Source of the DNA: Mycobacteriales bacterium
GTDB taxonomy: Bacteria; Actinomycetota; Actinomycetes; Mycobacteriales; Mycobacteriaceae
Direction: 5' to 3'
DNA length: 64,000 bases
Assembly: GCA_018376445.1 (NCBI GenBank)
Contig: JAHABL010000001.1
Coordinates: 1 to 64,000, forward strand
The position numbers and the translations under genes are program-made. Under the pieces are notes generated by a model. The model made no database searches. It saw only the letters and a program-made list of their open reading frames with translations, and was not told the DNA's origin. Positions 18,370 to 27,205 of the stretch are shown piece by piece. The first letter of the stretch is position 1. The number at the start of each line of letters is the position of its first letter.

Positions 18370-18681
18370 AAATGAATAACGGCGTGGGCATGTTCCCGCG
18401 TCATCCAATCCCCTTCTGGGATCACACACTCCGACATGCGAAAGCGTGACGGTATCAGGGAGTAGCAGAAGCGGGGAGGGTCGCATGAGTGGCCTTCCCC
18501 GCTTCTCTTGTCCGTATTTATTTATATTTAATAGATATAGGTGTCAATAAAACTATTTGTGTATTCAGATCAATTTTGCCAAACTTTAGGGTAAACAATC
18601 TTAATGCTTCAAGTGATTGCCCTTGACGTCTCCCACATGAGGACATCAGACGGCATCGCCGCTTCAGAAAGGATCTGACTG
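18370..18681. other. spacer between lipases 1 and 2
   Basis: 312 bp without a gene: the lipase 1 terminator at 18467-18512, then an AT-rich segment to about 18605 with a possible promoter (TTGCCA 18576-18581, 18 nt, CTTAAT 18600-18605). The conserved leader block of copies 1 and 3 is absent here. Confidence 0.5.
18467..18512 (+). terminator. terminator of lipase 1
   Basis: 11-bp stem AGAAGCGGGGA (18467-18477) with TCCCCGCTTCT (18496-18506). Resembles the hairpin after lipase 2. Confidence 0.65.
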
Positions 18682-19725
18682 GTGAAACACACCAGAACAC
18701 TACTTGCAGCTGTTGTAACCTCTCTCGCCGTGACGGCCAGCGTCCCCGCCCTCGCCGGAGCCGCAACTCCCTATCAGCCGCTCCCGGACCTCCCCTCCGG
18801 TTCCATGCGCGGTACCACCCAAGGAGTAGGTAAGCCCGCCACCACCATCAACGATGCACTGCAGAAGAATGGCACCGCCCCCGTCGCACCACAGGGCGTC
18901 AACCTCTGGGACTGCAAGCCCAGCGCGGACAAACCCTTCCCCGTCATTCTCATTCACGGCCAAACCATGACGGCCAATAGCTCCTGGGCAGCCTTCGGGC
19001 CCGCCCTGAAAGACCAAGGCTACTGCGTCTATGCCGTCAACCTTCCCAAGGATCGCCAAAGCCTGATGGGAAAGGTCACCCGCCTCGTCGGATACGATTT
19101 TGGCGGTCTCACCGACATTGAGCTGTCCGCCGCCTACACCGGCGCCTTCGTCAATGAAGTACTGAAGAGCACCGGCGCCCGCAAGGTAGACATCGTCGGC
19201 TACTCGGAAGGAGGCACCGTCGCCAACCTGATGGCCCATAACTATGGCTCGGCGCATTTCCGTAAGATCGTGACCATTGCCGGTATCAATGTGGGCATTA
19301 ACCCCTTCTCCGTGCAAGACCACAACCTCATCTTTACGTCCCCTACGCAGCCGGCGCTCTTGGGCAGCATTATGACGGTCCTGTCGGACTCGACGGCACA
19401 AATGATGTCCGGATCTGCCGTCAGCGAGAAACTCACCCATCCCGATACTGTCGCTGGCATTGACTACACGAACATCTCCTCCAAGTATGACGAGTTCGTG
19501 GTGATCTCCAAGCACAACCCGAACTTCCAGAAAGCAGTACCCGGGGCAACCGTCTCCAATATCGTGCTGCAAGATGGTTGTGACAAGGATCTTTCCAACC
19601 ACACCACCATCCCCTACAACAAGCGCGTGTGGGCCATGGTGTTTAACGCACTCGCCGGCAAGGCTGTTGTGGAGGTTCCGTGCCTCGTCGCACTTCCTTC
19701 AGTGCGCAGCTTTGACTCCAAGTAA
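18682..19725 (+). CDS. secreted triacylglycerol lipase, tandem copy 2
   Basis: 347 residues, clearly homologous along its whole length to copies 1 and 3. It has a signal peptide (about 1-30, ending near LAGAAT), VILIHG, the nucleophile motif VGYSEGG, KYDEFV for the acid and LSNHTT for the histidine. It is the most diverged of the three: where copies 1 and 3 have YSDHLT it has LSNHTT, and the INPF region differs. Start GTG 18682 follows AGAAAGGATCTGACTG, almost the same ribosome-binding region as the other two. Function as for copy 1; specificity may differ. Confidence 0.87.
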   Translation: MKHTRTLLAAVVTSLAVTASVPALAGAATPYQPLPDLPSGSMRGTTQGVGKPATTINDALQKNGTAPVAPQGVNLWDCKPSADKPFPVILIHGQTMTANSSWAAFGPALKDQGYCVYAVNLPKDRQSLMGKVTRLVGYDFGGLTDIELSAAYTGAFVNEVLKSTGARKVDIVGYSEGGTVANLMAHNYGSAHFRKIVTIAGINVGINPFSVQDHNLIFTSPTQPALLGSIMTVLSDSTAQMMSGSAVSEKLTHPDTVAGIDYTNISSKYDEFVVISKHNPNFQKAVPGATVSNIVLQDGCDKDLSNHTTIPYNKRVWAMVFNALAGKAVVEVPCLVALPSVRSFDSK

Positions 19726-19741
19726 CTAGCGCTACCTCGTC

Positions 19742-19790
19742 AAGCGGGGGAAGGTCATGGGTACCTTCCCCCGCTTCTCTTAATTTTCTT
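19742..19790 (+). terminator. rho-independent terminator of lipase 2
   Basis: Perfect 14-bp stem (19742-19755 with 19763-19776), 7-nt loop, then CTCTTAATTTTCTT. Confidence 0.85.
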
Positions 19791-19932
19791 CAGAAAACAC
19801 ACCTGGGCAAATGTCCTAAAACTGCAGGGTGAGTGTAGTTTTTTGGATAAATGAACAACACGTAATCCGGATAAAAAACGCTCAGAAATGAAGCAGTCGT
19901 GGAAAAGAAATGGAAACTTGCAGGTAGATAGC

Positions 19933-19991
19933 TTGCTGGTGAAGGAGTAACCCCAGACAATAAGTCGCAGCAGACTCCCTCTGTTTACCGT
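19933..19991 (+). promoter_or_regulatory. conserved promoter/leader element of lipase 3
   Basis: TTGCTG (19933-19938), 18 nt, ACAATAA (19957-19963), 5 nt, then the same 23-nt block (19969-19991) found before lipase 1. The block is identical in the two copies. Confidence 0.5.
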
Positions 19992-20086
19992 CTTTTTGTC
20001 TTGTCCTCCCAATGTGCGCCGTGCTGTACCACGGAGTGATCCTCCCCGCAGCATGCATCGGGACATATCCGAGAAAGGATCTGGCC

Positions 20087-21133
20087 ATGCTCCAGACCAC
20101 GAAAACCTTCGCAGCCCTCGCAGCATCCCTTGCCATCCTCGCCGGTACCGCCACCACCGCGGTAGCCGCCCCCTCCTACGCGGCACTCCCAGAGCTTCCC
20201 TCCACCACCGTCCGCGCCACTACCCACGGCCACGGTGAGGTTGCGACCAGCATTGCCGACGCCATCCTGAAAGACGGCACCGACTCCGTCGCCCCCCAAG
20301 GAGTCAACGACTGGTCCTGCACACCCAGCCCCACCAAGCCCAACCCCGTCATCCTCATCCACGGCATGTCCATGACGGCCAACACCGCCTGGGCGGGCTT
20401 CGGACCCGTACTGAAGGACCAGGGTTACTGCGTCTACGCCGTCAACATGGCCAAGGACCGGGATGGTGCCATGTCCAAGGTCGTCCGAGCTATCGGTGAC
20501 CTTGACTTCGGCGGCCTCGCCGATATCGAAGCCTCCGCCACCTTCACCGCCGCCTTCATTAACGACGTCATGAAGACTACCGGCGCCAAGAAAGTCGACA
20601 TCATCGGCTACTCCGAAGGCGGCACCGTTGCCAACCTCATCGCTCACACCTACGGCCCCAGCTTTATCGACAACATCGTGACCCTGGGCGGTATTAACGT
20701 TGGCATCAACCCCTTCGGCCTGCAGGATCTGGAAGCCGTCTACACCAAGAATGCAGAACCTGCCCTGGTGGGAGACATTCTCGAATTTGGCACCATCGCC
20801 GCCGCCCAGATGATGACCGGCTCACCTATTATCAATGCCATCACCGACCCGCAGACCATCGCCGGCATCACCTACACGAACCTGTCCACCAAGTACGACG
20901 AGTTCACCACCATCTCCACCCACAACCCCAACTTCCAGGAGGCTGTGCCGGGAGCCACCGTCACCAACATCACCATCCAAGATGGCTGCAGCAAGGACTA
21001 CTCGGATCACCTCACCCTGCCCTACAACAAGCGCGTGTGGGCCATGGTGCTCAATGCGCTGGCAGGGGAGAAGGTCATGGAGGTTCCGTGCCTGGTCGCC
21101 ATCCCGGCCCTGCGGTCCATCGACGCTAACTAG
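20087..21133 (+). CDS. secreted triacylglycerol lipase, tandem copy 3
   Basis: 348 residues, closest to copy 1. It has a signal peptide (about 1-28, ending AVA-APS), VILIHG, IGYSEGG nucleophile motif, KYDEFT and YSDHLTLPYN for the acid and histidine. The frame is open upstream to 20012, but the paralogues and GAGAAAGGAT place the start at ATG 20087 (MLQTTKTF matches MFQTSKTL of copy 1). Its leader block is shared with copy 1, so copies 1 and 3 are probably regulated together. Confidence 0.88.
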   Translation: MLQTTKTFAALAASLAILAGTATTAVAAPSYAALPELPSTTVRATTHGHGEVATSIADAILKDGTDSVAPQGVNDWSCTPSPTKPNPVILIHGMSMTANTAWAGFGPVLKDQGYCVYAVNMAKDRDGAMSKVVRAIGDLDFGGLADIEASATFTAAFINDVMKTTGAKKVDIIGYSEGGTVANLIAHTYGPSFIDNIVTLGGINVGINPFGLQDLEAVYTKNAEPALVGDILEFGTIAAAQMMTGSPIINAITDPQTIAGITYTNLSTKYDEFTTISTHNPNFQEAVPGATVTNITIQDGCSKDYSDHLTLPYNKRVWAMVLNALAGEKVMEVPCLVAIPALRSIDAN

Positions 21134-21334
21134 CACTGGCACCACCAGCCACGGTGGTTAACACAGTAGTGCTGGCCCCGCCGTCACCACGGCATCCGAC
21201 AGCCACCACTATCACCAGTGTGGCGCGCTAAGCACCCCTACAACAGAGCACTCACTGCCGGCTGCTACGCCAGGTATGCGCCAAGGCGACCCCATGATGC
21301 AGTCCTCTCCGGTACGAGAGACGCTGGGACGCAC

Positions 21335-22129
21335 CTAGGCAGTGCGCTTGAAGGGGTGCTTAGCCGCCTCCAGCCGCTCTTTACGGAGCAACGGAATCGC
21401 CGGAATATCCAGCGGTTCCAGGTCAGCCACCGGCACACCCAGCACCTGTGCCACCAAAAAGTCGGCCAACTGCGGGTTTCGGGCCAAACACGGACCATGC
21501 ATATAGGTGGCCACAATGCTGCCCTGCACCACGCCGTCAACCAGCCCAGCAGCAGGCACATCTGCCCCCGCCGGCACGCTATTACCCACCCCGTACTTCA
21601 CACGGGAGAGCGGGCGCGCATCGGGGCCCAATACCGTTGCACCCATATGGTTCTCAAACCCGGTGAGCGGTTCCGTCAACCCCTCCACCAGAGGTGTTGC
21701 CACCAACTCGCCAATGGAACGGGTGGCCTGGGGGACCGTGGTCGCATCCAGTAGCCCCACGCCTTGCGCATGGGAACCGTCAGCCACCTGGAACCACTCA
21801 CCCAACATCTGCAATCCCGCGCAAATGGCAAGCAACGGCCGCCCCGCCTCCACCGCCGTAAACAACCCACGGTGTTCCCGCAGGTGCTTCGACGCGAGGA
21901 TCTGGGCGATGTCCTCACCGCCCCCCATCGTGTAAATATCGCAGCTGGACGGCACTTCATCGTGCAGAGTAATGCGCACAATCTCCGCCTGGTAGCCGCG
22001 CCGGCGCAGCCGTTCCCGCAGGACCAGCGCGTTGCCGTCATCCCCGTAGGTACTCATAATGTCGGGCAGCAGTGCCCCGATGTGAATAACGGAATCCCGC
22101 CCGGGTGTGGGGTTGGAGAGTGTACTCAC
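21335..22129 (-). CDS. gatD: lipid II isoglutaminyl synthase, glutaminase subunit
   Basis: The CobB/CobQ-like glutamine amidotransferase subunit that supplies ammonia to MurT for amidation of the D-Glu carboxyl of lipid II; cytoplasmic face of the membrane. In the 264-residue product the nucleophile is Cys103 in LLAICAGLQMLG and the catalytic His is His211 in YMHGPC. The frame reaches 22165, overlapping murT, but AGGAGGA directly before the GTG at 22129 decides the start. It follows murT by 10 nt in one operon. Confidence 0.93.
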   Translation of the reverse strand: MSTLSNPTPGRDSVIHIGALLPDIMSTYGDDGNALVLRERLRRRGYQAEIVRITLHDEVPSSCDIYTMGGGEDIAQILASKHLREHRGLFTAVEAGRPLLAICAGLQMLGEWFQVADGSHAQGVGLLDATTVPQATRSIGELVATPLVEGLTEPLTGFENHMGATVLGPDARPLSRVKYGVGNSVPAGADVPAAGLVDGVVQGSIVATYMHGPCLARNPQLADFLVAQVLGVPVADLEPLDIPAIPLLRKERLEAAKHPFKRTA

Positions 22130-22139
22130 TGCAGTCCTC

Positions 22140-23441
22140 CTACTGGTTCCGTGAGGTGGGGTCATCGGCGGTGCCTGCCCCGGCGCCCGTCAGGTGACGG
22201 AGTTCGCGGAACAGATCGCGGAACGACGTGTAGTTCGCCAGCACCTCCACCCGCCCAGGTGGGCAGGCGCGAATAGCTGCCAGCGGATCATGGATCAATT
22301 CATGCTCCACCCCTGCGTAGGTGAGGCGCACCGACAGGTCCGTGCCGCGCTCACCGGAGCAGAAGACGGCCGTGTCAGAGAAGTTCTCGAAGCGCACATC
22401 CCACAGCCAGCTGAGGTCAATCCCGTCAGCCTCTTGCCCATTGACGGCAATCACCAGCGAGTCAGCAGTCCGGTCCACCATATTGAGAGCCTCTTGCCAG
22501 CCCGCCGGATTCTTCGCCAGCAACAGGTGAATGTCGTGGTCCTCCAGCTGGATTGTGGTGTAGCGGCCAGCCACATCGTCCACGGACTCTGCGGCACGCA
22601 CCGCATCCTCAGCACTCACCAGCATGTTGACGGCAGCCGCGACCGCCTGGGCGGCATTTCCGCGGTTGGCGCGGCCGGGTACCCGCAGATGCATGGGCAG
22701 AGTGAGTCCGTCGGGGCCGTGCAGGCCCTCGTCGTCGACCCACCAGTCGGGGGTAGGGCGACGGAATTCCCGGCCGTCCTCCAGGGGTTCGGCCGCCCAC
22801 CAGTCGCCATCTGCATGCAGAATGGCGGAATTGTTGCGGGGGCTGGTGGTGGCGTCGTTCGACCAGCCGCCCCCAGTGCTTACCCACACGACATTCTGAG
22901 CGTCGTAGGCGACAGAGGCCATCATCATGTCGTCACAGTTGGCGACGACGATGGTGTCGGGATGGGCGGTAACGGCAGCCCGTAGACGGCGTTCAATAGT
23001 GTTAATTTCGCCTACCCGGTCCAGTTGGTCGCGGGAAAGATTCAGCAACACGAGCACCGTGGGGGATATGGCATCCATCACATGGGGGACGTGCATTTCG
23101 TCCACTTCTAGGCAGATGGTGTGGGCATCCAGATGCCGGTTGAGGGCGCTCACGATACCGGCATCCATATTGTCTCCACCATCGTTGGTGGCCACTGTGT
23201 ACCGGGTGCGCAGCGCGGTGGCCACCATGCGGGTAGTGGTGGACTTTCCGTTCGTCCCCGTCACCACCACAGACATGCGTTCACCTGCAAGTTTAGCCAT
23301 GATGTTGGGGTCAACTTTGAGGGCCACCAGGCCGCCAATCATGCCGCCATTCCCGCGTCCCAATGTGCGTGACGCCCAGCGCGCTGCAAAGCACGACCAA
23401 CGGGCGAGGGTTCCGCGGAAACCAAGAGAGGCGTTCGTCAT
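22140..23441 (-). CDS. murT: lipid II isoglutaminyl synthase, Mur ligase-like subunit
   Basis: Activates the alpha-carboxyl of D-Glu in lipid II with ATP and transfers ammonia from GatD to form D-isoglutamine, needed for peptidoglycan cross-linking. The 433 residues include the P-loop VTGTNGKSTTTRM (about 60-72), a Mur ligase central domain and the C-terminal DUF1727 region (with LLAKNPAGWQEAL). The segment that carries a four-cysteine ribbon in firmicute MurT (about 205-265 here) has no cysteine at all. ATG 23441 has a TAGAAT box 6 nt upstream and no Shine-Dalgarno. Confidence 0.94.
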   Translation of the reverse strand: MTNASLGFRGTLARWSCFAARWASRTLGRGNGGMIGGLVALKVDPNIMAKLAGERMSVVVTGTNGKSTTTRMVATALRTRYTVATNDGGDNMDAGIVSALNRHLDAHTICLEVDEMHVPHVMDAISPTVLVLLNLSRDQLDRVGEINTIERRLRAAVTAHPDTIVVANCDDMMMASVAYDAQNVVWVSTGGGWSNDATTSPRNNSAILHADGDWWAAEPLEDGREFRRPTPDWWVDDEGLHGPDGLTLPMHLRVPGRANRGNAAQAVAAAVNMLVSAEDAVRAAESVDDVAGRYTTIQLEDHDIHLLLAKNPAGWQEALNMVDRTADSLVIAVNGQEADGIDLSWLWDVRFENFSDTAVFCSGERGTDLSVRLTYAGVEHELIHDPLAAIRACPPGRVEVLANYTSFRDLFRELRHLTGAGAGTADDPTSRNQ

Positions 23442-23447
23442 GCACTT

Positions 23448-23453
23448 ATTCTA
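23448..23453 (-). promoter_or_regulatory. -10 box of leaderless murT-gatD
   Basis: TAGAAT on the minus strand, 6 nt before the ATG at 23441. Confidence 0.55.
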
Positions 23454-23586
23454 AAGGGCGAGGGAAGGGCGGGAGAACTCTTCGCGAGACGGCCGCTTTA
23501 CAGAAACTGGACGTGCGTTTCAGAGAGCCGTCGGTAGGATGACAGGAGTTAGGGTGTTTACCCCAGGAATTCTCTAGGAGCGAGAC

Positions 23587-25338
23587 GTGTCCGCTGTCAT
23601 TGGGTGGTTCGCGGAACAGCCCTTACTCGTGCTCATGATCATCATGGCCCTGGGTTTTTTTGTTGGCCGCATTCGCATCGGTTCCTTCTCCCTCGGCGTC
23701 GCCGCAGTGCTCTTCGTCGGCCTCATCATCTCCGCTATTTTTACCAACTACGGGCACCCCATCCAGCAGCTTCACATCATTTGGGTGATGGGCCTCACGC
23801 TCTTCGTCTACACCATCGGCCTGGCCTCCGGCTCAGCTTTCTTCCGGGCCCTTCGCACCAAAGGCCTCGGCCTTAACCTGCTCATTATCGCCCTCGTGCT
23901 AGGCAGCGCCGCCTTCACCATTGGGATGGTGGCGCTCTTCAAAATGGAGCCCATCATCTCCGCCGGCATGTACACGGGTGCCCTCACCAACACCCCCGCT
24001 CTGGCCGCCGTCTCCAACGCCCTCCCCAGCTTGGCGAACTCCGCGGCAGTCAAGGCCACAGGCAGTTTGGATGCCGCGCAAAGTCTCCCCACCGTCGGTT
24101 ACGCCCTGGCCTACCCTCTGGGCGTGTTGGCCTCTATCGCCGCCTTTGTCCTCTTCCAAAAGATCTTCCACATTAACCACCAGGAGGAAGCGGTACGCGC
24201 CGGGGTGGCAGACGTCCCCATTTTCACCCGCAATATTTTGGTGACCCGCAATGATGCCACCCTCGTAGCGGACCTCAACTCCCGCATCGGCCATAACATC
24301 ATCGTCTCTCGCATGCTCACCCCGGACGCCTACGAGATCGACCCACACCTCTTGGACGAGAAAGGCTACCCGGAGGAAGTCACCATCGACGCAGGCAAGA
24401 TGCGTATCGCTTCGGTGCGCGATGTTATCGAGAAGGGCATGATCGTGTGCGTCACCGGCACCCAGGACGCCCTCGATGCGGCCACCGAATTCCTAGGTGA
24501 GGACTCCCACGTGGACTTGGCCTACTATGATGTCACCTCCGGTCTGCGCCGCATCTTCGTCTCCAACCCCAACGTGGTGGGTGTGAAGCTGGGCAAGCTG
24601 GGGCTGCAGCGCAAGCACGGCATTCTTATTACCCGCATTCGCCGTGGCGACATTGACATGGTGGCGACGGATGATTCCCGCCTGGAGCTGGGGGACCGTG
24701 TACGCGTCGTCACCAGCAAAGAAAATCTCACCCAGGCCGCCCGTATCCTCGGCGATTCCTACAAGAGCCTCTCCGAGATCGACGTCCTCACCTTTGCGGT
24801 GGGTATTACCCTCGGTCTGCTGGTAGGAAAGATTCCGGTCCCCATCCCCGGTGGTGGTGTCCTGGAGCTGGGGTCGGCTGGTGGCCCGCTTATCGTCGGC
24901 CTCATCCTGGGTGCCCTGGGCAGAACCGGTCCCATTGTGTGGCGTATTCCCTATTCTTCTAACCTCACCATTCGGCAGTTTGGTATTACCCTTTTCCTGG
25001 CAGGTATTGGCGCTAATGCCGGTGGAGACTTCCTCAAGGCGGTGACGAACCCTGCATCCCTGACGGTGATTGCCGTGGGTGGTGTTATTACCTTCTTGCT
25101 GACATCGTTGACGCTGGTGATTGTCTACAAGGGCTTCAAGCTGCCCTATGGTACGGCGATGGGTGTGGCGGCAGGCCTCTTTACCCAGCCGGCAACGTTG
25201 GGGTATGCCAACGATCAGACAAATAATGACCTACCGAACACGGGCTACTCGACGGTCTACCCGATGGCGATGATCGCCAAGATTGTGGTGGCGCAGGTGC
25301 TTATTATTCTCATGGTGAAAATGGGGTTGGGTGTCTAG
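23587..25338 (+). CDS. AspT/YidE-type aspartate:alanine exchanger family transporter
   Basis: A 583-residue membrane transporter of the AAE family. Two hydrophobic halves (about 5-190 and 400-580) flank a soluble region with two TrkA-C (RCK-C) type domains (about 210-390). Family members exchange aspartate for alanine or succinate, or are of unknown substrate. Start GTG 23587 follows AGGAG (23576-23580). The last four bases (CTAG) are shared with the stop of the convergent mycolyltransferase-like gene. Confidence 0.85.
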   Translation: MSAVIGWFAEQPLLVLMIIMALGFFVGRIRIGSFSLGVAAVLFVGLIISAIFTNYGHPIQQLHIIWVMGLTLFVYTIGLASGSAFFRALRTKGLGLNLLIIALVLGSAAFTIGMVALFKMEPIISAGMYTGALTNTPALAAVSNALPSLANSAAVKATGSLDAAQSLPTVGYALAYPLGVLASIAAFVLFQKIFHINHQEEAVRAGVADVPIFTRNILVTRNDATLVADLNSRIGHNIIVSRMLTPDAYEIDPHLLDEKGYPEEVTIDAGKMRIASVRDVIEKGMIVCVTGTQDALDAATEFLGEDSHVDLAYYDVTSGLRRIFVSNPNVVGVKLGKLGLQRKHGILITRIRRGDIDMVATDDSRLELGDRVRVVTSKENLTQAARILGDSYKSLSEIDVLTFAVGITLGLLVGKIPVPIPGGGVLELGSAGGPLIVGLILGALGRTGPIVWRIPYSSNLTIRQFGITLFLAGIGANAGGDFLKAVTNPASLTVIAVGGVITFLLTSLTLVIVYKGFKLPYGTAMGVAAGLFTQPATLGYANDQTNNDLPNTGYSTVYPMAMIAKIVVAQVLIILMVKMGLGV

Positions 25339-26540
25339 CCTACTGTCGGCTTGTTCGCCGGCGCTGGCTTGTCTACTGGCGTTGACGACGTGGGCTTTGC
25401 CGGCTTTGGCTGGTCTGCTGGCTTTGGCTTCTCTGCCGGCTTGGCCCGTTTGGCGAAGGGGTCTTTCAGCTGTGCCGGGTTGGCCACTGGCACATACCGC
25501 ACCCCGCTGCGATGCAGAATGTCCTGCAGACCACCCTCGTCGTACATGTCCCGTCGCCACAGGTTCCAGAAGTGCACTCCGCTGGGGTAAATAACGATCA
25601 CGGCTTTCCCGTCGCGCAGCGCCTGCGGAGCTTGCTTCCGCACCACCGTACGGAACTTCACGAGGGAGGCACTCATGCCGGCTTCCAGCCAGGTACCTCC
25701 GTAGAGACGTAGCAGGGTATCCCCAACCTTGTAATTGATTTCCTTATTTTTCAGATCAAGCATTCCGGTACCCGCAACGAAGCGGGTGTGGAAGAGTGGA
25801 GTGCGGTCAGCGAGCTCGGTGGGAGAATGGGCAGCGTAGTCGTCATAGGCCCACATGTCCTGGCCGGTATTGCCGCTGAGCCCGCTAATCACCCCCAGGG
25901 CAGCACGTCCCAGTGGGGAGGTGAAATTGTAAAAGCCACTCAGGAAGTAGCCGGCGCGGTACACCTCGGGGTGCCGGTACATTACGCTGGCCCCGCCTGC
26001 CCCACCCATGCTGACACCCAGTGCGATGGCATTGCGGGGGCGCAGGGGAATACCGAAGGTATGCCACAGGTAGGTGGGAAGTTCCTGGGTGAAGAACGTT
26101 TCCCATTTGATGGGTTTCTTATCGGAGATGAGAGTGGGCTGGCGCCAGTCTGTCCACATGGAACCATTGGTGGGGGCGACGGGAGCCACGAAGCCCACGT
26201 CGGTGCGGCTAAGTGCGCGGGCGAGGCCACCCACCTCGTGCATCAGCATGCCTTGGTGTTCATGCTGCCACATGCCACCGAACACATGCAGGAGTGGCGA
26301 GGTGGCGTGGAGAGGCAGCTGTAGATCGACGGTGATGGTGGTGCGCATGCTGGGACTGTAGATGCGGCAGCTTTGGGTGCGTGGTTCCGTCACCCAACGG
26401 GTGCAGGAGCGGCCGATGGCTTGTGGTTGGTAGCTGCGTGGTGCACCGGTTGCCTGGGTGGGTAGGCCAACGAAGGATACCCCGGTGAGGGTAAGTGCAA
26501 GTGTCGCAGCGAGTGCGGGGCGGACCTGTCGTGGGGGCAT
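25335..26540 (-). CDS. secreted mycolyltransferase-like esterase (antigen 85 type)
   Basis: An exported alpha/beta-fold esterase of the antigen 85/corynebacterial mycolyltransferase group, which moves mycolates between trehalose and the arabinogalactan. The 401 residues have a signal peptide (about 1-32), the nucleophile Ser177 in GVSMGG, and His323 in HFWNLW, the H-x-W-x-x-W motif typical of mycolyltransferases. From about 365 a Pro/Lys/Ala-rich tail follows, possibly binding cell wall. Start ATG 26540 has AAAGGA upstream. It is the last gene of a minus-strand run with leuA, a protease and a CAP protein. Confidence 0.8.
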   Translation of the reverse strand: MPPRQVRPALAATLALTLTGVSFVGLPTQATGAPRSYQPQAIGRSCTRWVTEPRTQSCRIYSPSMRTTITVDLQLPLHATSPLLHVFGGMWQHEHQGMLMHEVGGLARALSRTDVGFVAPVAPTNGSMWTDWRQPTLISDKKPIKWETFFTQELPTYLWHTFGIPLRPRNAIALGVSMGGAGGASVMYRHPEVYRAGYFLSGFYNFTSPLGRAALGVISGLSGNTGQDMWAYDDYAAHSPTELADRTPLFHTRFVAGTGMLDLKNKEINYKVGDTLLRLYGGTWLEAGMSASLVKFRTVVRKQAPQALRDGKAVIVIYPSGVHFWNLWRRDMYDEGGLQDILHRSGVRYVPVANPAQLKDPFAKRAKPAEKPKPADQPKPAKPTSSTPVDKPAPANKPTVG

Positions 26541-26716
26541 AGCGCAGTCCTTTATCTGACGCTGGTGACGCCGCAGGCTCCGTCACCAGTGCTCGTCACC
26601 CGCAGAAGAAAAGGGGTTCGCAAACAAGGGTTCCAGAGGGGGGAGGGGGACACCCTGCGTCGGGTGTGGAGGTCATTGCTTTCTTACTGTCTAGGCTACG
26701 CTGTGTATTCCGCTTT

Positions 26717-27196
26717 TTAGGCGTTAAAGCGTTGAGTAACGATCCACTCGCCCTTGGTGTTCTGGGCAATGCCAATGCCCATGCTGGTGGCCCTGGTGTT
26801 CAACAGGTTACGGCGATGTCCGGGGGACTTCAACCAGGCCTCCACAGCGCCTGTGGGGGTTGTGCAACCGCTGCACGTGTAGAGGTTTTCCCGCACATTC
26901 TTAGTGGTGTGCTCGAACGTGCCGGTGCGGGCCAGGTGTTGGGACCACTGTAGGCTGTCACTGCCGAGCTGCGAGGACCAGGAAAGTGGCGTGCGTCCAT
27001 TACGGAGGCGAGCCTGGTTGCTGTCGTCGAAGATGGTTTTCACGTACGTGGCGTCGCCGCTGTGGGCGGCGCCAGCGGCGAAGTTGTCGGCGGCGACAGC
27101 TGCCGGAGCAGCAGTGCTGAGGGGTGCGGCCAGCAGACCGAGGGCGAGGGTGCCGGCGGCGAGGCGACGGCTGAGGGCAGTGCGAGGGAGTGTCAT
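26717..27196 (-). CDS. secreted CAP-domain (SCP/PR1-like) protein
   Basis: 159 residues with a signal peptide (about 1-35, ending AVA-ADN) and one CAP domain. Visible CAP landmarks are NQARLRNGRTPLSW, FEHTTKNVRENLY (with the active-site-like His and Glu) and WLKSPGHRRNLLN. Bacterial CAP proteins are secreted and of mostly unknown biochemical role; sterol/lipid binding or protease-like functions have been proposed. GAGGAG precedes ATG 27196. It begins 9 nt after the protease gene, so the two are probably co-expressed. Confidence 0.88.
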   Translation of the reverse strand: MTLPRTALSRRLAAGTLALGLLAAPLSTAAPAAVAADNFAAGAAHSGDATYVKTIFDDSNQARLRNGRTPLSWSSQLGSDSLQWSQHLARTGTFEHTTKNVRENLYTCSGCTTPTGAVEAWLKSPGHRRNLLNTRATSMGIGIAQNTKGEWIVTQRFNA

Positions 27197-27205
27197 GAGG
27201 GCTCC

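Larger units (their letters stand above)
19726..20086. other. spacer between lipases 2 and 3
   Basis: 361 bp without a gene: the lipase 2 terminator (19742-19790), an AT-rich segment, then the conserved promoter/leader element (19933-19991) and ribosome-binding site of lipase 3. Confidence 0.6.

Noticed and set aside
21227..21364. 13-bp inverted repeat GCTAAGCACCCCT/AGGGGTGCTTAGC around the gatD stop
   Set aside because: The arms are 112 nt apart and one lies in the gatD coding sequence; no mobile-element features or target duplication.
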